Of a stretch of 64,000 nt of DNA, positions 1 to 11,250 are shown piece after piece. The DNA lies in NCBI GenBank assembly GCA_022376925.1, contig JAIOJX010000032.1:116227979-116291978 (forward strand). Reading direction: 5' to 3'. A program made the position numbers and the translations under genes. Position 1 is the stretch's first letter; each line of letters begins with the position of its first letter. This DNA comes from Tragulus kanchil (taxonomy: Eukaryota > Chordata > Mammalia > Artiodactyla > Tragulidae). A model generated the notes under the pieces. That model had not been told where the DNA came from, ran no database searches, and was given only the letters and a program-made list of their open reading frames with translations.

Positions 1-91
1 TCAGAGATGCTTGGCAGGCTGCAGTCTATGGGGTCGCAGGAGTTGGCCCAGTTTAGAGACTAAAGAACAACAACAACAACAACAACAAATG
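1..91 (+). mobile_element. 3' end of a BovB/Bov-tA element
   Basis: The window opens inside the right end of a ruminant retroelement. The phrase tctatggggtcgcagg matches the conserved BovB/Bov-tA 3' region, and it is followed by an AAC-repeat tail typical of BovB ends. The 5' part lies outside the window. Confidence 0.7.
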
Positions 92-94
92 TTA

Positions 95-480
95 GTGACT
101 CTATCTCCAGCTTGGAGCCCTCTTCTGAGTTCCACCTGGTAAAACTTCCCATACCCCTAACGTCACCAAGATTTCCCACAAGCACCTAAAATTCAGTATG
201 CCCAAAGCTGAACTCACCCCTTCTTCCCTTTACATTCATTTGTCCTTCCATGTCGATGGATGATCCCTTCATTCACCCTGTCACTTAATCTTTCCCAGAG
301 CTATGTTTTATTCTCCACCCTACAGCCATGCTGTTCTTTCTAAAACACAACTCCGTCATATTTCTGCCCCACTTACAACTCTTCAATGGCTTCCCATCAT
401 CTTTAGGATTCAGTCCAAGAGTCTTAAACAGGCTTACAAAAGCCCCACATGACCAGCCCTCGCTCGCCTCTCAGACTTCA
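95..480 (+). mobile_element. L2 LINE remnant
   Basis: Diverged L2 sequence in sense orientation. Recognisable stretches are cccaaagctgaactcacc and cttcaatggcttcccatc, which lie in this order in the 3' half of L2. No open frame is preserved. Confidence 0.6.
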
Positions 481-489
481 TCTCTTGCC

Positions 490-1409
490 ATTGTCCCACG
501 TATTCATTCACTCAGTGAACGCTATTGAGTGCTTCTCAGGTGCCAGACACTATTCTAAACGCTGGGACACAGCGGTAAACAACACGACCCCTGCCATCTC
601 AGAGCTCTAGCCATCCTGATGCACTTTGTGTTCCCCTCTCACCTCTGGGTCAATGTGCACAAGGTTTATTTGGCTTAGAAAGTTCACTTTGTTTCTTCCA
701 CCAAAATGTGTTGCTACTCCAATCCCTTCTTACCTAACAAACTCATCATTTAGGACTCCTTTCCTCTCCAGATTAGGTTAAGTTCCCCTAACTTCATGCT
801 GCCAAAGAAACTTGTATTAGCCCATCAAAACATTTGCTGTGTTTTATTGTAACCACTTTTCAAGTTGTCTGTATTCTTATTAGACATCATCTTGTTGTAT
901 ACGTAATGCCTAACACTGCTGAATTCAAAAAGTATTTAATAACCACCTCCTCTGTGCTAAGTACTTGTGCAAGCCTAAAAATATTTCTATCTTGCCCCCT
1001 AATTTTACTCTTTTTAATTTCCCATTCTATTAATGGTGTTACCCATGACTCCCACCACTTAACTTGGAAATTTTATCATGCATTGATTATGAATCTCACT
1101 TGTTCCTAAATCAAAATTTCAGTAACCCAATAGATTCTCCAGTTCTGTCTTCTTTATTTAGTTTATTCTCTTTTCTTTTTTTTCCTTCAGGTTTTAAATT
1201 TGAATTCAAACTGAATAAAATTTAAAATTGAGTTCTCCAGAACACTGGCTACCTCTCAGGTGCTCAGCAGCCCTACGAGGCTGTCATCTCGGTGTAGTTC
1301 TAGACCCCTAGAATGAAGACAGCAGCTGACCTTTCCTCACAGCTGGAGAAGCTTGAGGTTCTGTCCTGTGTCCCACAGAGTATGCAATCCAGAGCAGAAG
1401 GATATGTCA
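490..1409. other. Unclassified non-coding DNA with an old repeat
   Basis: Positions about 495-610 (tgccagacactattctaaacg and flanks) resemble a common ancient mammalian repeat of L2/MIR type. From 610 to 1409 I see no element, exon or RNA gene that I can name. Confidence 0.4.
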
Positions 1410-1671
1410 CCAGAGTGAGTCTGTAAGATTTGATGTACAGAATGGAAGACACCTTTGAAGTCTCAGGTATGTCCAGCCAAGAGAGAAGCATAGCTCTGGG
1501 AGAAGGCCCCTCCTATACTACAGCACTGTTTCCAGATATTTCTTGGAGCGCAGGAAGAGCTGGGAATTTCTTTTCATCATAGTTGAAGACAGTCCCAGTG
1601 TAGAGCAGATGGCTCATCCGAGTACCCTCTTTCTGTCCTCAGTATTACTATTTAAATTCAAGTTTTCACAA

Positions 1672-2504
1672 TATCTTTTTTGAAAAGACAATTTTATTGA
1701 GATACAATTTATACACTATACAATAGTTCCATTAAAAGTACAAAATTCAGTACTATGGGTATATTCAGAGAGTTGTGCAGCCATCGCCACAATGAATTTT
1801 AGAACATTTTTATCACCCCCTGAAATCCATACCTTTAAGCTGTGATCCCCAATCCTCCTATTTCACTAGTCCTAGGCAACTACTATTAATAATACACTGC
1901 TTTGGACATTTGTCTATTCTAGACATTTCACATACATGGAATCAAACAACACATGGCCTTTGGTGTTTGACTTCTTTTATTTAATATTTATTTATCTATT
2001 TTGGCTGCACCAGGTCTTAGTTGTGGCATGCAGGATCTTTGATTTTCGTTGTGGCAGGTGGGATCTATAGTTGCAGCTGGATAACTCCTTAGTTGTGTGT
2101 GGCATATGGGATCTAGTTCCCTGACTACAGATCAAACCGGGGCTCCCTGCATTGGGAGCACTCTGTCTTAGCCACCCAACCACCATGGAAGTCCCTGGTG
2201 TCTGGTTTCTTTTAATTAACATGATGTATTCAAGTTCATCAATGTTACAGCATATATCAATACTCCATTCCTGTTTTCCCCCAGCTATATTGACATATAA
2301 TTGACACATAATATTGTACAAGTTTAAGTTGTACAATGTGTTGACATGATACACATGCATGGCAAAATGATTTCTACATTAGGGTTAGCTTACACCTCTA
2401 TCACTTCACATAGTTACCATTTCTTTTTTGTGATGACAACATTCAAGATTTATTCCCTTAGAAACTTTTAAATATATAATACAGTATCATAATACATGGA
2501 CTTC
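1672..2504 (-). mobile_element. Old L1 3' region, antisense
   Basis: Sequence such as gagagttgtgcagccatcgc and catggaatcaaacaacacat is characteristic of the 3' UTR of old mammalian L1s in reverse orientation. It is interrupted by a SINE at 1981-2195 and continues, after the duplication, from 3798 onward. Confidence 0.7.
1981..2195 (-). mobile_element. CHR-type tRNA-Glu SINE in L1
   Basis: Antisense SINE whose tRNA-like head lies at the right end. It sits inside the antisense L1 and is bracketed by an imperfect 20-base target-site duplication at 1961-1980 and 2196-2215. This is one of the older, diverged copies of the family. Confidence 0.75.
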
Positions 2505-2766
2505 CCAGAGTGAGTCTGTAAGATTTGATGTACAGAATGGAAGACACCTTTGAAGTCTCAGGTATGTCCAGCCAAGAGAGAAGCATAGCTCTGGGAGAAG
2601 GCCCCTCCTATACTACAGCACTGTTTCCAGATATTTCTTGGAGCGCAGGAAGAGCTGGGAATTTCTTTTCATCATAGTTGAAGACAGTCCCAGTGTAGAG
2701 CAGATGGCTCATCCGAGTACCCTCTTTCTGTCCTCAGTATTACTATTTAAATTCAAGTTTTCACAA

Positions 2767-3597
2767 TATCTTTTTTGAAAAGACAATTTTATTGAGATAC
2801 AATTTATACACTATACAATAGTTCCATTAAAAGTACAAAATTCAGTACTATGGGTATATTCAGAGAGTTGTGCAGCCATCGCCACAATGAATTTTAGAAC
2901 ATTTTTATCACCCCCTGAAATCCATACCTTTAAGCTGTGATCCCCAATCCTCCTATTTCACTAGTCCTAGGCAACTACTATTAATAATACACTGCTTTGG
3001 ACATTTGTCTATTCTAGACATTTCACATACATGGAATCAAACAACACATGGCCTTTGGTGTTTGACTTCTTTTATTTAATATTTATTTATCTATTTTGGC
3101 TGCACCAGGTCTTAGTTGTGGCATGCAGGATCTTTGATTTTCGTTGTGGCAGGTGGGATCTATAGTTGCAGCTGGATAACTCCTTAGTTGTGTGTGGCAT
3201 ATGGGATCTAGTTCCCTGACTACAGATCAAACCGGGGCTCCCTGCATTGGGAGCACTCTGTCTTAGCCACCCAACCACCATGGAAGTCCCTGGTGTCTGG
3301 TTTCTTTTAATTAACATGATGTATTCAAGTTCATCAATGTTACAGCATATATCAATACTCCATTCCTGTTTTCCCCCAGCTATATTGACATATAATTGAC
3401 ACATAATATTGTACAAGTTTAAGTTGTACAATGTGTTGACATGATACACATGCATGGCAAAATGATTTCTACATTAGGGTTAGCTTACACCTCTATCACT
3501 TCACATAGTTACCATTTCTTTTTTGTGATGACAACATTCAAGATTTATTCCCTTAGAAACTTTTAAATATATAATACAGTATCATAATACATGGACT
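2767..3597 (-). mobile_element. Old L1 3' region, antisense (copy)
   Basis: Second copy of the L1 segment at 1672-2504, carried by tandem duplication 1. It includes the SINE copy at 3076-3290. Confidence 0.7.
3076..3290 (-). mobile_element. CHR-type SINE (copy)
   Basis: Second copy of the SINE at 1981-2195 through tandem duplication 1. It is not an independent insertion, because its flanking target-site duplication is the same. Confidence 0.75.
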
Positions 3598-3796
3598 TCC
3601 CAGGTGGCTCAGTGGTAAAGAACCTGCCTGCCAGTCAATGCAGGAGACACAGCAGACATAGATTTGATCCCTGGGTAGGGAATATCCCTCGGGGAGGAAA
3701 TGGCAACCCACTCCACTATTCTTGCCTGAAAAATCCCATGGACAGAGGAGCCTGCAGGCTATAGTCCATGGGGTTGCAAAGACTCAGATACAGCAC
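3593..3796 (+). mobile_element. Bov-tA SINE
   Basis: Sense Bov-tA. The tRNA-like head has cccaggtggctcagtggtaa, followed by the BovB-related body with ggcaacccactccactattc and ccatggacagaggagcctg. It is inserted in the antisense L1, which resumes at about 3798. Confidence 0.9.
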
Positions 3797-3914
3797 CATT
3801 TTCTTCTCTGTTTCTATGAGTTTGACTTGTTTAGATTTCATATATAAGTGATACCATACTTTGTTTTTTTCTGTCTGATTTATTTCACTTAGCATAATGT
3901 TCCTAAGGTCTTTC

Positions 3915-4029
3915 TGTGCTCAGTCGTTCAGTCATGACAACTCTTTGTGACCCCATTAACTCACTAGGCTCCTCTGTCCATAGGCTTTTCCAGGCAAGAA
4001 CAGTGGAGTGGATTGCCATTTCCTTTCCC
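3915..4029 (-). mobile_element. Bov-tA body fragment
   Basis: Antisense Bov-tA 3' part (tgtgctcagtcgttcagtca, then ggaagaa-type body reversed). It is flanked by a target duplication, aaggtctttc against aaggtccttc, and inserted in the antisense L1. Confidence 0.8.
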
Positions 4030-4290
4030 AAGGTCCTTCTATATGGTCAGAAATGGCAGGATTTCCCTTCTTTTTTAATGGCTGAGTTATATTTCTTTGT
4101 ATATACCACATTTTCTTTATCCATTTGTATATAGATGGACATTTAGGCTGTTTCCACATCTTAGCTATGGTGAATAATGCTGCAATTAACATGGAAGTGC
4201 AGATATGTCTTCAAGGTCCTGACTCTATTTCCTTTGGATACACACCCAGAAGTGGGATTGACGGATCATATGTTACTTCTGTTTTTAATT

Positions 4291-4648
4291 TGTTGTTGTT
4301 CAATTGTGTCTGACTCCTTCCAACAGCTCTCCAGGCTTTACTGTCTCCTGGTGTTTGCTCAAATTCATATCCATTGAGTCAGTGATGCTATCTAACCATT
4401 ACATCCTCTGCTGACCCCTTTACCTTTTGCCTTCAGTCTTTGCCAGCATGAGGGTTTTTCCCAAGGAGTTGGTTCTTCGCATCAGGTGGCCAAAGTATTG
4501 GAACTTCAGCTTCAGCATCAGTCCTTCCAATGAGCATTTAGGGTTGATTTCCTTTAGGATTGACTGGTTTGATCTGCTTGCAGTCAAAGGGACTCTTAAG
4601 AGTCTTCTCTAGCACCACAATTTGTAAGCATCAATAGTTCAGTGCTCA
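4291..4648 (-). mobile_element. BovB LINE 3' end
   Basis: Antisense BovB covering the last part of the reverse-transcriptase frame and the 3' end. The phrases gcatcaggtggccaaagtat and cagcatcagtccttccaatg are diagnostic. It is 5'-truncated and inserted in L1. Confidence 0.88.
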
Positions 4649-4654
4649 CAGTTG

Positions 4655-4756
4655 CACTGGGTCTTAGTTGTGGCATGCGGAATCTTTTGTTGTGGTGTTT
4701 GGGCTAAGTTGCTTCTCAGCGAGTGGGATCTTAGTTCCCTGACCAGGGATCAAACC
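4655..4756 (-). mobile_element. SINE fragment, CHR type
   Basis: Antisense partial tRNA-derived SINE abutting the BovB end. It shows ttagttccctgaccagggat, the reversed tRNA-like B-box region. L1 resumes immediately after it. Confidence 0.65.
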
Positions 4757-5020
4757 TCCATACTGTTTTCTATAGTAGCTGTACCAATTTACATTTCTAC
4801 CACAGGGTACAAGGGTTTCATTTTCTCTACATCCTCACTAGCACTTGTTATCTTTTGTACTTTTGACGATAGCCATTTTAGAAGGTGTTAGATGGTATTT
4901 CTTTGTGGTATAGATTTGCATTTCCCACATGATTTGCATGATTAGTGATACTGAGCACCTTTTCATGTATTTATTGGCCATTTGTATGTCTTCTTTGGAA
5001 AAATGTTCCTAAGGTCTTTC

Positions 5021-5135
5021 TGTGCTCAGTCGTTCAGTCATGACAACTCTTTGTGACCCCATTAACTCACTAGGCTCCTCTGTCCATAGGCTTTTCCAGG
5101 CAAGAACAGTGGAGTGGATTGCCATTTCCTTTCCC
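5021..5135 (-). mobile_element. Bov-tA fragment (copy)
   Basis: Second copy of the element at 3915-4029 through tandem duplication 2. Confidence 0.8.
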
Positions 5136-5396
5136 AAGGTCCTTCTATATGGTCAGAAATGGCAGGATTTCCCTTCTTTTTTAATGGCTGAGTTATATTT
5201 CTTTGTATATACCACATTTTCTTTATCCATTTGTATATAGATGGACATTTAGGCTGTTTCCACATCTTAGCTATGGTGAATAATGCTGCAATTAACATGG
5301 AAGTGCAGATATGTCTTCAAGGTCCTGACTCTATTTCCTTTGGATACACACCCAGAAGTGGGATTGACGGATCATATGTTACTTCTGTTTTTAATT

Positions 5397-5754
5397 TGTT
5401 GTTGTTCAATTGTGTCTGACTCCTTCCAACAGCTCTCCAGGCTTTACTGTCTCCTGGTGTTTGCTCAAATTCATATCCATTGAGTCAGTGATGCTATCTA
5501 ACCATTACATCCTCTGCTGACCCCTTTACCTTTTGCCTTCAGTCTTTGCCAGCATGAGGGTTTTTCCCAAGGAGTTGGTTCTTCGCATCAGGTGGCCAAA
5601 GTATTGGAACTTCAGCTTCAGCATCAGTCCTTCCAATGAGCATTTAGGGTTGATTTCCTTTAGGATTGACTGGTTTGATCTGCTTGCAGTCAAAGGGACT
5701 CTTAAGAGTCTTCTCTAGCACCACAATTTGTAAGCATCAATAGTTCAGTGCTCA
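5397..5754 (-). mobile_element. BovB 3' end (copy)
   Basis: Second copy of the BovB fragment at 4291-4648 through tandem duplication 2. Confidence 0.88.
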
Positions 5755-5760
5755 CAGTTG

Positions 5761-5862
5761 CACTGGGTCTTAGTTGTGGCATGCGGAATCTTTTGTTGTG
5801 GTGTTTGGGCTAAGTTGCTTCTCAGCGAGTGGGATCTTAGTTCCCTGACCAGGGATCAAACC
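5761..5862 (-). mobile_element. SINE fragment (copy)
   Basis: Second copy of the SINE fragment at 4655-4756 through tandem duplication 2. Confidence 0.65.
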
Positions 5863-6145
5863 TCCATACTGTTTTCTATAGTAGCTGTACCAATTTACAT
5901 TTCTACCACAGGGTACAAGGGTTTCATTTTCTCTACATCCTCACTAGCACTTGTTATCTTTTGTACTTTTGACGATAGCCATTTTAGAAGGTGTTAGATG
6001 GTATTTCTTTGTGGTATAGATTTGCATTTCCCACATGATTTGCATGATTAGTGATACTGAGCACCTTTTCATGTATTTATTGGCCATTTGTATGTCTTCT
6101 TTGGAAAAAATGTCTATTCAGGTCCTATGCTCAAAGTTAATCTCT

Positions 6146-6272
6146 TTTTTTTGGTGGAGGGATGTACTATGCTGTGTGGCTTGTGGGCACTTACTTTCCT
6201 GACGAGGGAATGAACCTGGGCAGTCAACAGTGAAAGCAGATTCCCAACCACTGAATCTCTGAGGAATTCCCC
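6146..6272 (-). mobile_element. Diverged tRNA-derived SINE
   Basis: Short antisense SINE. It has a T-rich tail at the left, a reversed tRNA-like head at the right (gacgagggaatgaacctggg) and the end gaggaattcccc. It sits between two parts of one antisense L1. Confidence 0.6.
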
Positions 6273-6753
6273 TTTGTTCAACTTTTTATCAGGTTTTTAA
6301 TACTGAATTGTGCAACTTATAAATTTTTAATATTAACCCATTATCTAATATATGGTTTACAAATATTTTCTCCCATCCCAAAAGTTTCCTTTACATTTTA
6401 TTGATTGTTTCTTTTGCTGTGCAGAAACATTTTAGTTTGATGTAGTTTTGCTTATTTATCTTTGGTTTTGTTGCTTATGCTTTTGTTATCATGTCCAAAA
6501 AGTCATTTCCAAGGCCAATATTGGGGAGCTTTCCCCCTATGTTTTCTCCTGGGGGTTTTATGGTTTCAGATCTTACATTTAAGTCTTTAATTAATTTAGA
6601 GGTAATTTTTGTGGGTGGTATAAGATAGGGGTCCAGTTTCATTCTTCTGTATGTGATCATCTAGTTCTCCCAGAACCATTTATTGAACAGACTATCCTTT
6701 CTCCAATGAATATTCTGGGATTCCTTGCAATTTTTGGTTGGCTATGTATGTGG

Positions 6754-7466
6754 GTGAAAGAGGAGAGTGAAAAATCTGGCTTAAAACTCAACATCAAAAA
6801 GACTAAGATCATGGCGTCTGGGTCCATCACTTCATGGTAAATAGAAGGGGTGAGGAGTGGCATCAATGACAGATTTTATTTTCTTGGGCTCCAAAATCAC
6901 TGCGGATGGCGACTGCAGTCATGAAGTTAAAAGACGCTTGTTCCTTGGGAGGAAAGATATGACAAATCTAGACACCATATTAAAAAGCAAAGACATCATT
7001 TTGCTAACAAAGGTCTATATAGTTAAAGCTATGGTTTTCCCAGTAGACATACATGGATGTGCAAGTTGGACTGTAAAGAAGGCTGAGCACTGAAGAGTTA
7101 ATGCTTTTGAACTGTGGTGTTGGAGAAGACTTTTGAGAGTCCCTTGAACCGCAAGGAGATCAAACCAGTCAATCCTAAAGGAAATCAACCCTGAATATTC
7201 ATTGGAAGGACTAATGGTGAAGCTCCAATACTTTGGCACCTGATGCGAAGAGCCAATTCATTGGAGAAGACCTTGATGCTGGGAAAGATTAAAGGCAAAA
7301 GGAGAAGAGGTCAGCAGAGGATGAGATGAGTTTAGGTAACATCACTGACTCAACGGACATGAATCTGAGCAAACTCTGGGAGATAGTGGAAGACAGAGGA
7401 GCCTGGTATGCTGAAGTTCATAGGGTCACAAAGAGTCAGACATGACTTAGTGACTGAACAACAACA
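6754..7466 (+). mobile_element. BovB LINE 3' fragment (RT C-terminus)
   Basis: Sense BovB of about 710 bp, 5'-truncated, covering the end of the reverse-transcriptase frame. Sense phrases include aagactaagatcatggcgtc, gaactgtggtgttggagaag and gatgctgggaaagatt. The frame is broken by stops and indels. The left and right flanks share gtatgtgRg (6747-6755 and 7469-7477), a short target duplication in L1. Confidence 0.9.
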
Positions 7467-7469
7467 GTG

Positions 7470-8174
7470 TATGTGAGGATTTATTTCTGGGGTTTCAGTT
7501 CTGTTCCATGACTCTACACGTCTATTTTTATGCCAGTACCATGCTGTTTTGTTGACTATAGCTTTAAAGTACAGTTTGAAATTAGAAAGTGTGGTGCTTT
7601 CAGCTTTGTTTTTCTTCCTCCAGGATTATTTTTGGCTATTCAGGATCTTTTGTGGTTCCATGCAAATTTTAGGATTATTCCTAAATAATCCTATCTCTGT
7701 GAAAATGCCATTGCAATTAGATTAGTATTTGCACTGACTCTATGATAACTTATGGACATTTTGACAATATTAATTCTTCTGATCCATCAACATGGGATAT
7801 CTTTCCATTTATTTGTGTCTTCTTCAATTTCTTTCATCAGAGTCTTGTAGTTTTCAGTGCACAGATCTTTCACCTCTTTTGTTAAGGTTATTCTGATATA
7901 GTTTATCATTATTGATGCTATCGTGAATAGCAATGCTATCCTTATTTTTCAAATATTTAGTTGTTAGTATATAGAAATATAACCGATTTCTGTATGTTGA
8001 CTTTGTATCCTGCAACTTTACTGAATGTGCTGATTAGTTCTAGCAGTTTCTTTTTTTGGCAGGGCCTTTAGGATTTTCCATATATGAAATCACATCATTG
8101 GTAAACAAAGACAATTTTACTTCTTCCTTTCTAATTTGGATGCCTTTCCCCCTCTTTTCCTTGTCTGATTGCTA
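7470..8174 (-). mobile_element. Old L1, antisense
   Basis: Reverse L1 ORF2 sequence (ttatgccagtaccatgctgt, gactttgtatcctgcaactt), which continues the L1 interrupted by BovB at 6754. Stops and indels throughout. Confidence 0.8.
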
Positions 8175-8574
8175 TGGACTGTAAAGAAGGCTGAGCACTG
8201 AAGAGTTAATGCTTTTGAACTGTGGTGTTGGAGAAGACTTTTGAGAGTCCCTTGAACCGCAAGGAGATCAAACCAGTCAATCCTAAAGGAAATCAACCCT
8301 GAATATTCATTGGAAGGACTAATGGTGAAGCTCCAATACTTTGGCACCTGATGCGAAGAGCCAATTCATTGGAGAAGACCTTGATGCTGGGAAAGATTAA
8401 AGGCAAAAGGAGAAGAGGTCAGCAGAGGATGAGATGAGTTTAGGTAACATCACTGACTCAACGGACATGAATCTGAGCAAACTCTGGGAGATAGTGGAAG
8501 ACAGAGGAGCCTGGTATGCTGAAGTTCATAGGGTCACAAAGAGTCAGACATGACTTAGTGACTGAACAACAACA
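8175..8574 (+). mobile_element. BovB 3' fragment (copy)
   Basis: Second copy of the last 400 bp of the BovB at 6754-7466 through tandem duplication 3. It has no 5' flank of its own. Confidence 0.88.
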
Positions 8575-9530
8575 GTGTATGTGAGGATTTATTTCTGGGG
8601 TTTCAGTTCTGTTCCATGACTCTACACGTCTATTTTTATGCCAGTACCATGCTGTTTTGTTGACTATAGCTTTAAAGTACAGTTTGAAATTAGAAAGTGT
8701 GGTGCTTTCAGCTTTGTTTTTCTTCCTCCAGGATTATTTTTGGCTATTCAGGATCTTTTGTGGTTCCATGCAAATTTTAGGATTATTCCTAAATAATCCT
8801 ATCTCTGTGAAAATGCCATTGCAATTAGATTAGTATTTGCACTGACTCTATGATAACTTATGGACATTTTGACAATATTAATTCTTCTGATCCATCAACA
8901 TGGGATATCTTTCCATTTATTTGTGTCTTCTTCAATTTCTTTCATCAGAGTCTTGTAGTTTTCAGTGCACAGATCTTTCACCTCTTTTGTTAAGGTTATT
9001 CTGATATAGTTTATCATTATTGATGCTATCGTGAATAGCAATGCTATCCTTATTTTTCAAATATTTAGTTGTTAGTATATAGAAATATAACCGATTTCTG
9101 TATGTTGACTTTGTATCCTGCAACTTTACTGAATGTGCTGATTAGTTCTAGCAGTTTCTTTTTTTGGCAGGGCCTTTAGGATTTTCCATATATGAAATCA
9201 CATCATTGGTAAACAAAGACAATTTTACTTCTTCCTTTCTAATTTGGATGCCTTTCCCCCTCTTTTCCTTGTCTGATTGCTATGGCTAGGATTGCCAATA
9301 TTATGCTGAATAGAAATTGTAAGAGTGGGTACCCTTTCCTTATTTCTGAAAGAAGGAAAGCTTTCACCCTTTTATTCTTGAGTATGATCTTATTTGTGGG
9401 CTTGTCCTATATGGCCTTTATTAGTCTGAGTAGTGTTCCCTCTGATCTTCACTTTTTGGGAGAAGTTTGAAAAAGGACTGATGTTAACTCTTCTTTAAAT
9501 GTTTGGTATTTTATTGATTTTTATGGCCGA
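8575..9530 (-). mobile_element. Old L1, antisense (copy, then continuation)
   Basis: Up to 9285 this is the second copy of 7470-8174. From there the L1 continues antisense (ggattgccaatattatgctg) to about 9530, where a different L1 fragment begins. Confidence 0.75.
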
Positions 9531-10019
9531 ATACTATCTATTCTACAGAAAAATCACATTTTGTTTATCTATTCATCAGGTGATGGACAGGCTTCGCAGG
9601 TGATTCAGTGGTCCGTCTACTAATGCAGGAGATACAGGATATGTGGATTTGATCCCTGGATCAGGAAGATCTCTTGAAGGAGGAAATGACTACCCAGTCC
9701 AGTCTTCTTGCCTGGAGAATCCAAGGGACGGAGGAGCCTGGCAGACTACAATCCAGAGGGTTGCAAAGAGTCAGACATGATTAAGGACACACCCACATAC
9801 AGGTGATGGGTATTTAGGTTGTTTCCATGTTTTGTTTTTTATGAATAATGCTCTTATGAATATCAGTGCACATGTTTTTGTGTGGACATTTGTTTTCAGT
9901 TCTCTTGATTAAATATCTAGGGGTAGAGCTTCTGGGCCAAATGGTAACTGTATATTTAACTTGTTTGGGGAACTGCTGGAATATTTTCCAAAGTGGTTGT
10001 AATATTCTATATCTCCAAT
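9521..10019 (-). mobile_element. L1 3' fragment, antisense, split by Bov-tA
   Basis: The L1 phrases ttgtttatctattcatcagg and ggttgtttccatgttttg lie on either side of a Bov-tA at 9587-9799. This part of L1 corresponds to that at about 4090-4290, so it is a separate insertion from the L1 ending near 9530. Confidence 0.7.
9587..9799 (+). mobile_element. Bov-tA SINE
   Basis: Sense Bov-tA (cttgcctggagaatccaagg, ggcagactacaatccagagg). A perfect 10-base target-site duplication, caggtgatgg, is present at 9577-9586 and 9800-9809 within L1. Confidence 0.9.
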
Positions 10020-10020
10020 A

Positions 10021-10170
10021 GATCCCTGGGTTGGGAAGCTCCCCTGGAGGACGGTGTGGCAACCCACTCCAGTGTTCTTGTCTGGAGAATCCCCATGGAT
10101 GGAGGAGCCTGGCGGGCTGCAGTCCATGTGGTCACAAAGAGTCGGACATGACTGAGTGAACTAAGCACAG
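10021..10170 (+). mobile_element. Bov-tA, 5'-truncated
   Basis: Body of a sense Bov-tA starting at the B-box region (gatccctgggttgggaagct) and running to gtcggacatgactgag. The tRNA head is absent. Confidence 0.85.
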
Positions 10171-10893
10171 CATAATTATTGACATGATATGTTATCATTT
10201 TCATTCATTTCAATATTTAATATCTCTTTTGATTTCTTCTTTGATCCTTCATTATTTGTCTTTATTTCTAAAAAATATATATACAGCATTTGCCTTTCTA
10301 GTTGATGTTACATTTTGCTGCCTAGCTAGTCTTATGAAAACAGTTTAGTTTAATAATCATTTGTCGAGTACCTACTATGTTCAAGCTGAGGGTTAGAAAT
10401 ACAAAAATGTTTAAGGTAGTTACTTCACTGAAGTAATTCACAGTACAGTGGGAGAGATGACCCTGAAACAGACAATTATAAGTTGATAAATCCAATGACA
10501 GACTTATATTTAAAGTACAAAAGAATGCAGAAAGAAAGTGATTAGCTCTGTATAGCAGAGCAGCTTTCTAATGGTAGTAATTACTGAGCAGGGTTTCTAA
10601 GGACAAATAATAACTCTTTAGTTAAGCAAAATAATGGAAGTTCATTTCCCAGGCAGTGGAAATAGTACGCATGAAGACTTAAGAGTTGTGAAACAAAGTA
10701 GGGTGTTTAAGACCACCCTTTTCCCCATCCTCCATCTATGACGTTCTGATGAAGCTGATTTTGCCCCTCCGTCGAGGCTAATGGATCTGACCCAGACATA
10801 AGACAATCAGAGCTTTATGTTGCTCTGGCCACAGTGATTGGTTCGGAGATGGGCACAAGTCAAAGCTAAAAGGAATTAAAACAAAAATGCTGG
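10171..10893. other. Weak L1 then unclassified DNA
   Basis: Positions 10171-10300 resemble antisense L1 ORF2 sequence (tttgatttcttctttgatcc). From 10300 on I recognise no repeat or gene. The block is repeated at 11251-11955. Confidence 0.4.
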
Positions 10894-11100
10894 ATTTAGG
10901 TTGTTTCCATGTTTTGTTTTTATGAATAATGCTCTTATGAATATCAGTGCACATGTTTTGTGTGGACATTTGTTTTCAGTTCTCTTGATTAAATATCTAG
11001 GGGTAGAGCTTCTGGGCCAAATGGTAACTGTATATTTAACTTGTTTGGGGAACTGCTGGAATATTTTCCAAAGTGGTTGTAATATTCTATATCTCCAATA

Positions 11101-11250
11101 GATCCCTGGGTTGGGAAGCTCCCCTGGAGGACGGTGTGGCAACCCACTCCAGTGTTCTTGTCTGGAGAATCCCCATGGATGGAGGAGCCTGGCGGGCTGC
11201 AGTCCATGTGGTCACAAAGAGTCGGACATGACTGAGTGAACTAAGCACAG
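11101..11250 (+). mobile_element. Bov-tA, 5'-truncated (copy)
   Basis: Second copy of the fragment at 10021-10170 through tandem duplication 4. Confidence 0.85.

Larger units (their letters stand above)
1410..3603. repeat. Direct tandem duplication 1 (unit about 1,095 bp)
   Basis: Copy 1 is 1410-2504 and copy 2 is 2505-3603, offset 1,095 bp, with no mismatch that I noticed. The junction shares only cccag. Copy 1 stops about 10 bases into a Bov-tA that is complete only after copy 2, so the true sequence is copy 2 and its continuation. Probable assembly duplication. Confidence 0.93.
3798..5005 (-). mobile_element. Old L1, antisense, with three nested insertions
   Basis: L1 ORF2 3'-end/3'UTR sequence in reverse (ggtgaataatgctgcaatta, cagaagtgggattgacggat). 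It is split by a Bov-tA fragment (3915-4029), a BovB 3' end (4291-4648) and a SINE fragment (4655-4756). It runs on beyond tandem duplication 2 to about 9530. Confidence 0.8.
3896..6113. repeat. Direct tandem duplication 2 (unit about 1,106 bp)
   Basis: Copy 1 is 3896-5005 and copy 2 is 5002-6113, with no difference noticed apart from the length of an A run at the end. The junction overlaps by aatgt. The break lies in the middle of a continuous antisense L1, which reads straight through once one copy is removed. Confidence 0.94.
5006..6745 (-). mobile_element. Old L1, antisense (copy, then continuation)
   Basis: Up to about 6110 this is the second copy of the L1 mosaic in tandem duplication 2. 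From 6113 the original L1 continues (tgtctattcaggtcctatgc; ggctatgtatgtgg at the right end). It is interrupted by a SINE at 6146-6272 and by BovB at 6754. Confidence 0.78.
7067..9285. repeat. Direct tandem duplication 3 (unit 1,108 bp)
   Basis: Copy 1 is 7067-8174 and copy 2 is 8175-9285, matching wherever I compared them. Copy 1 begins inside the BovB and ends in the L1. At the junction the L1 is abruptly followed by mid-BovB sequence with a microhomology of about 4 bases. This is not explained by any transposition event. Confidence 0.95.
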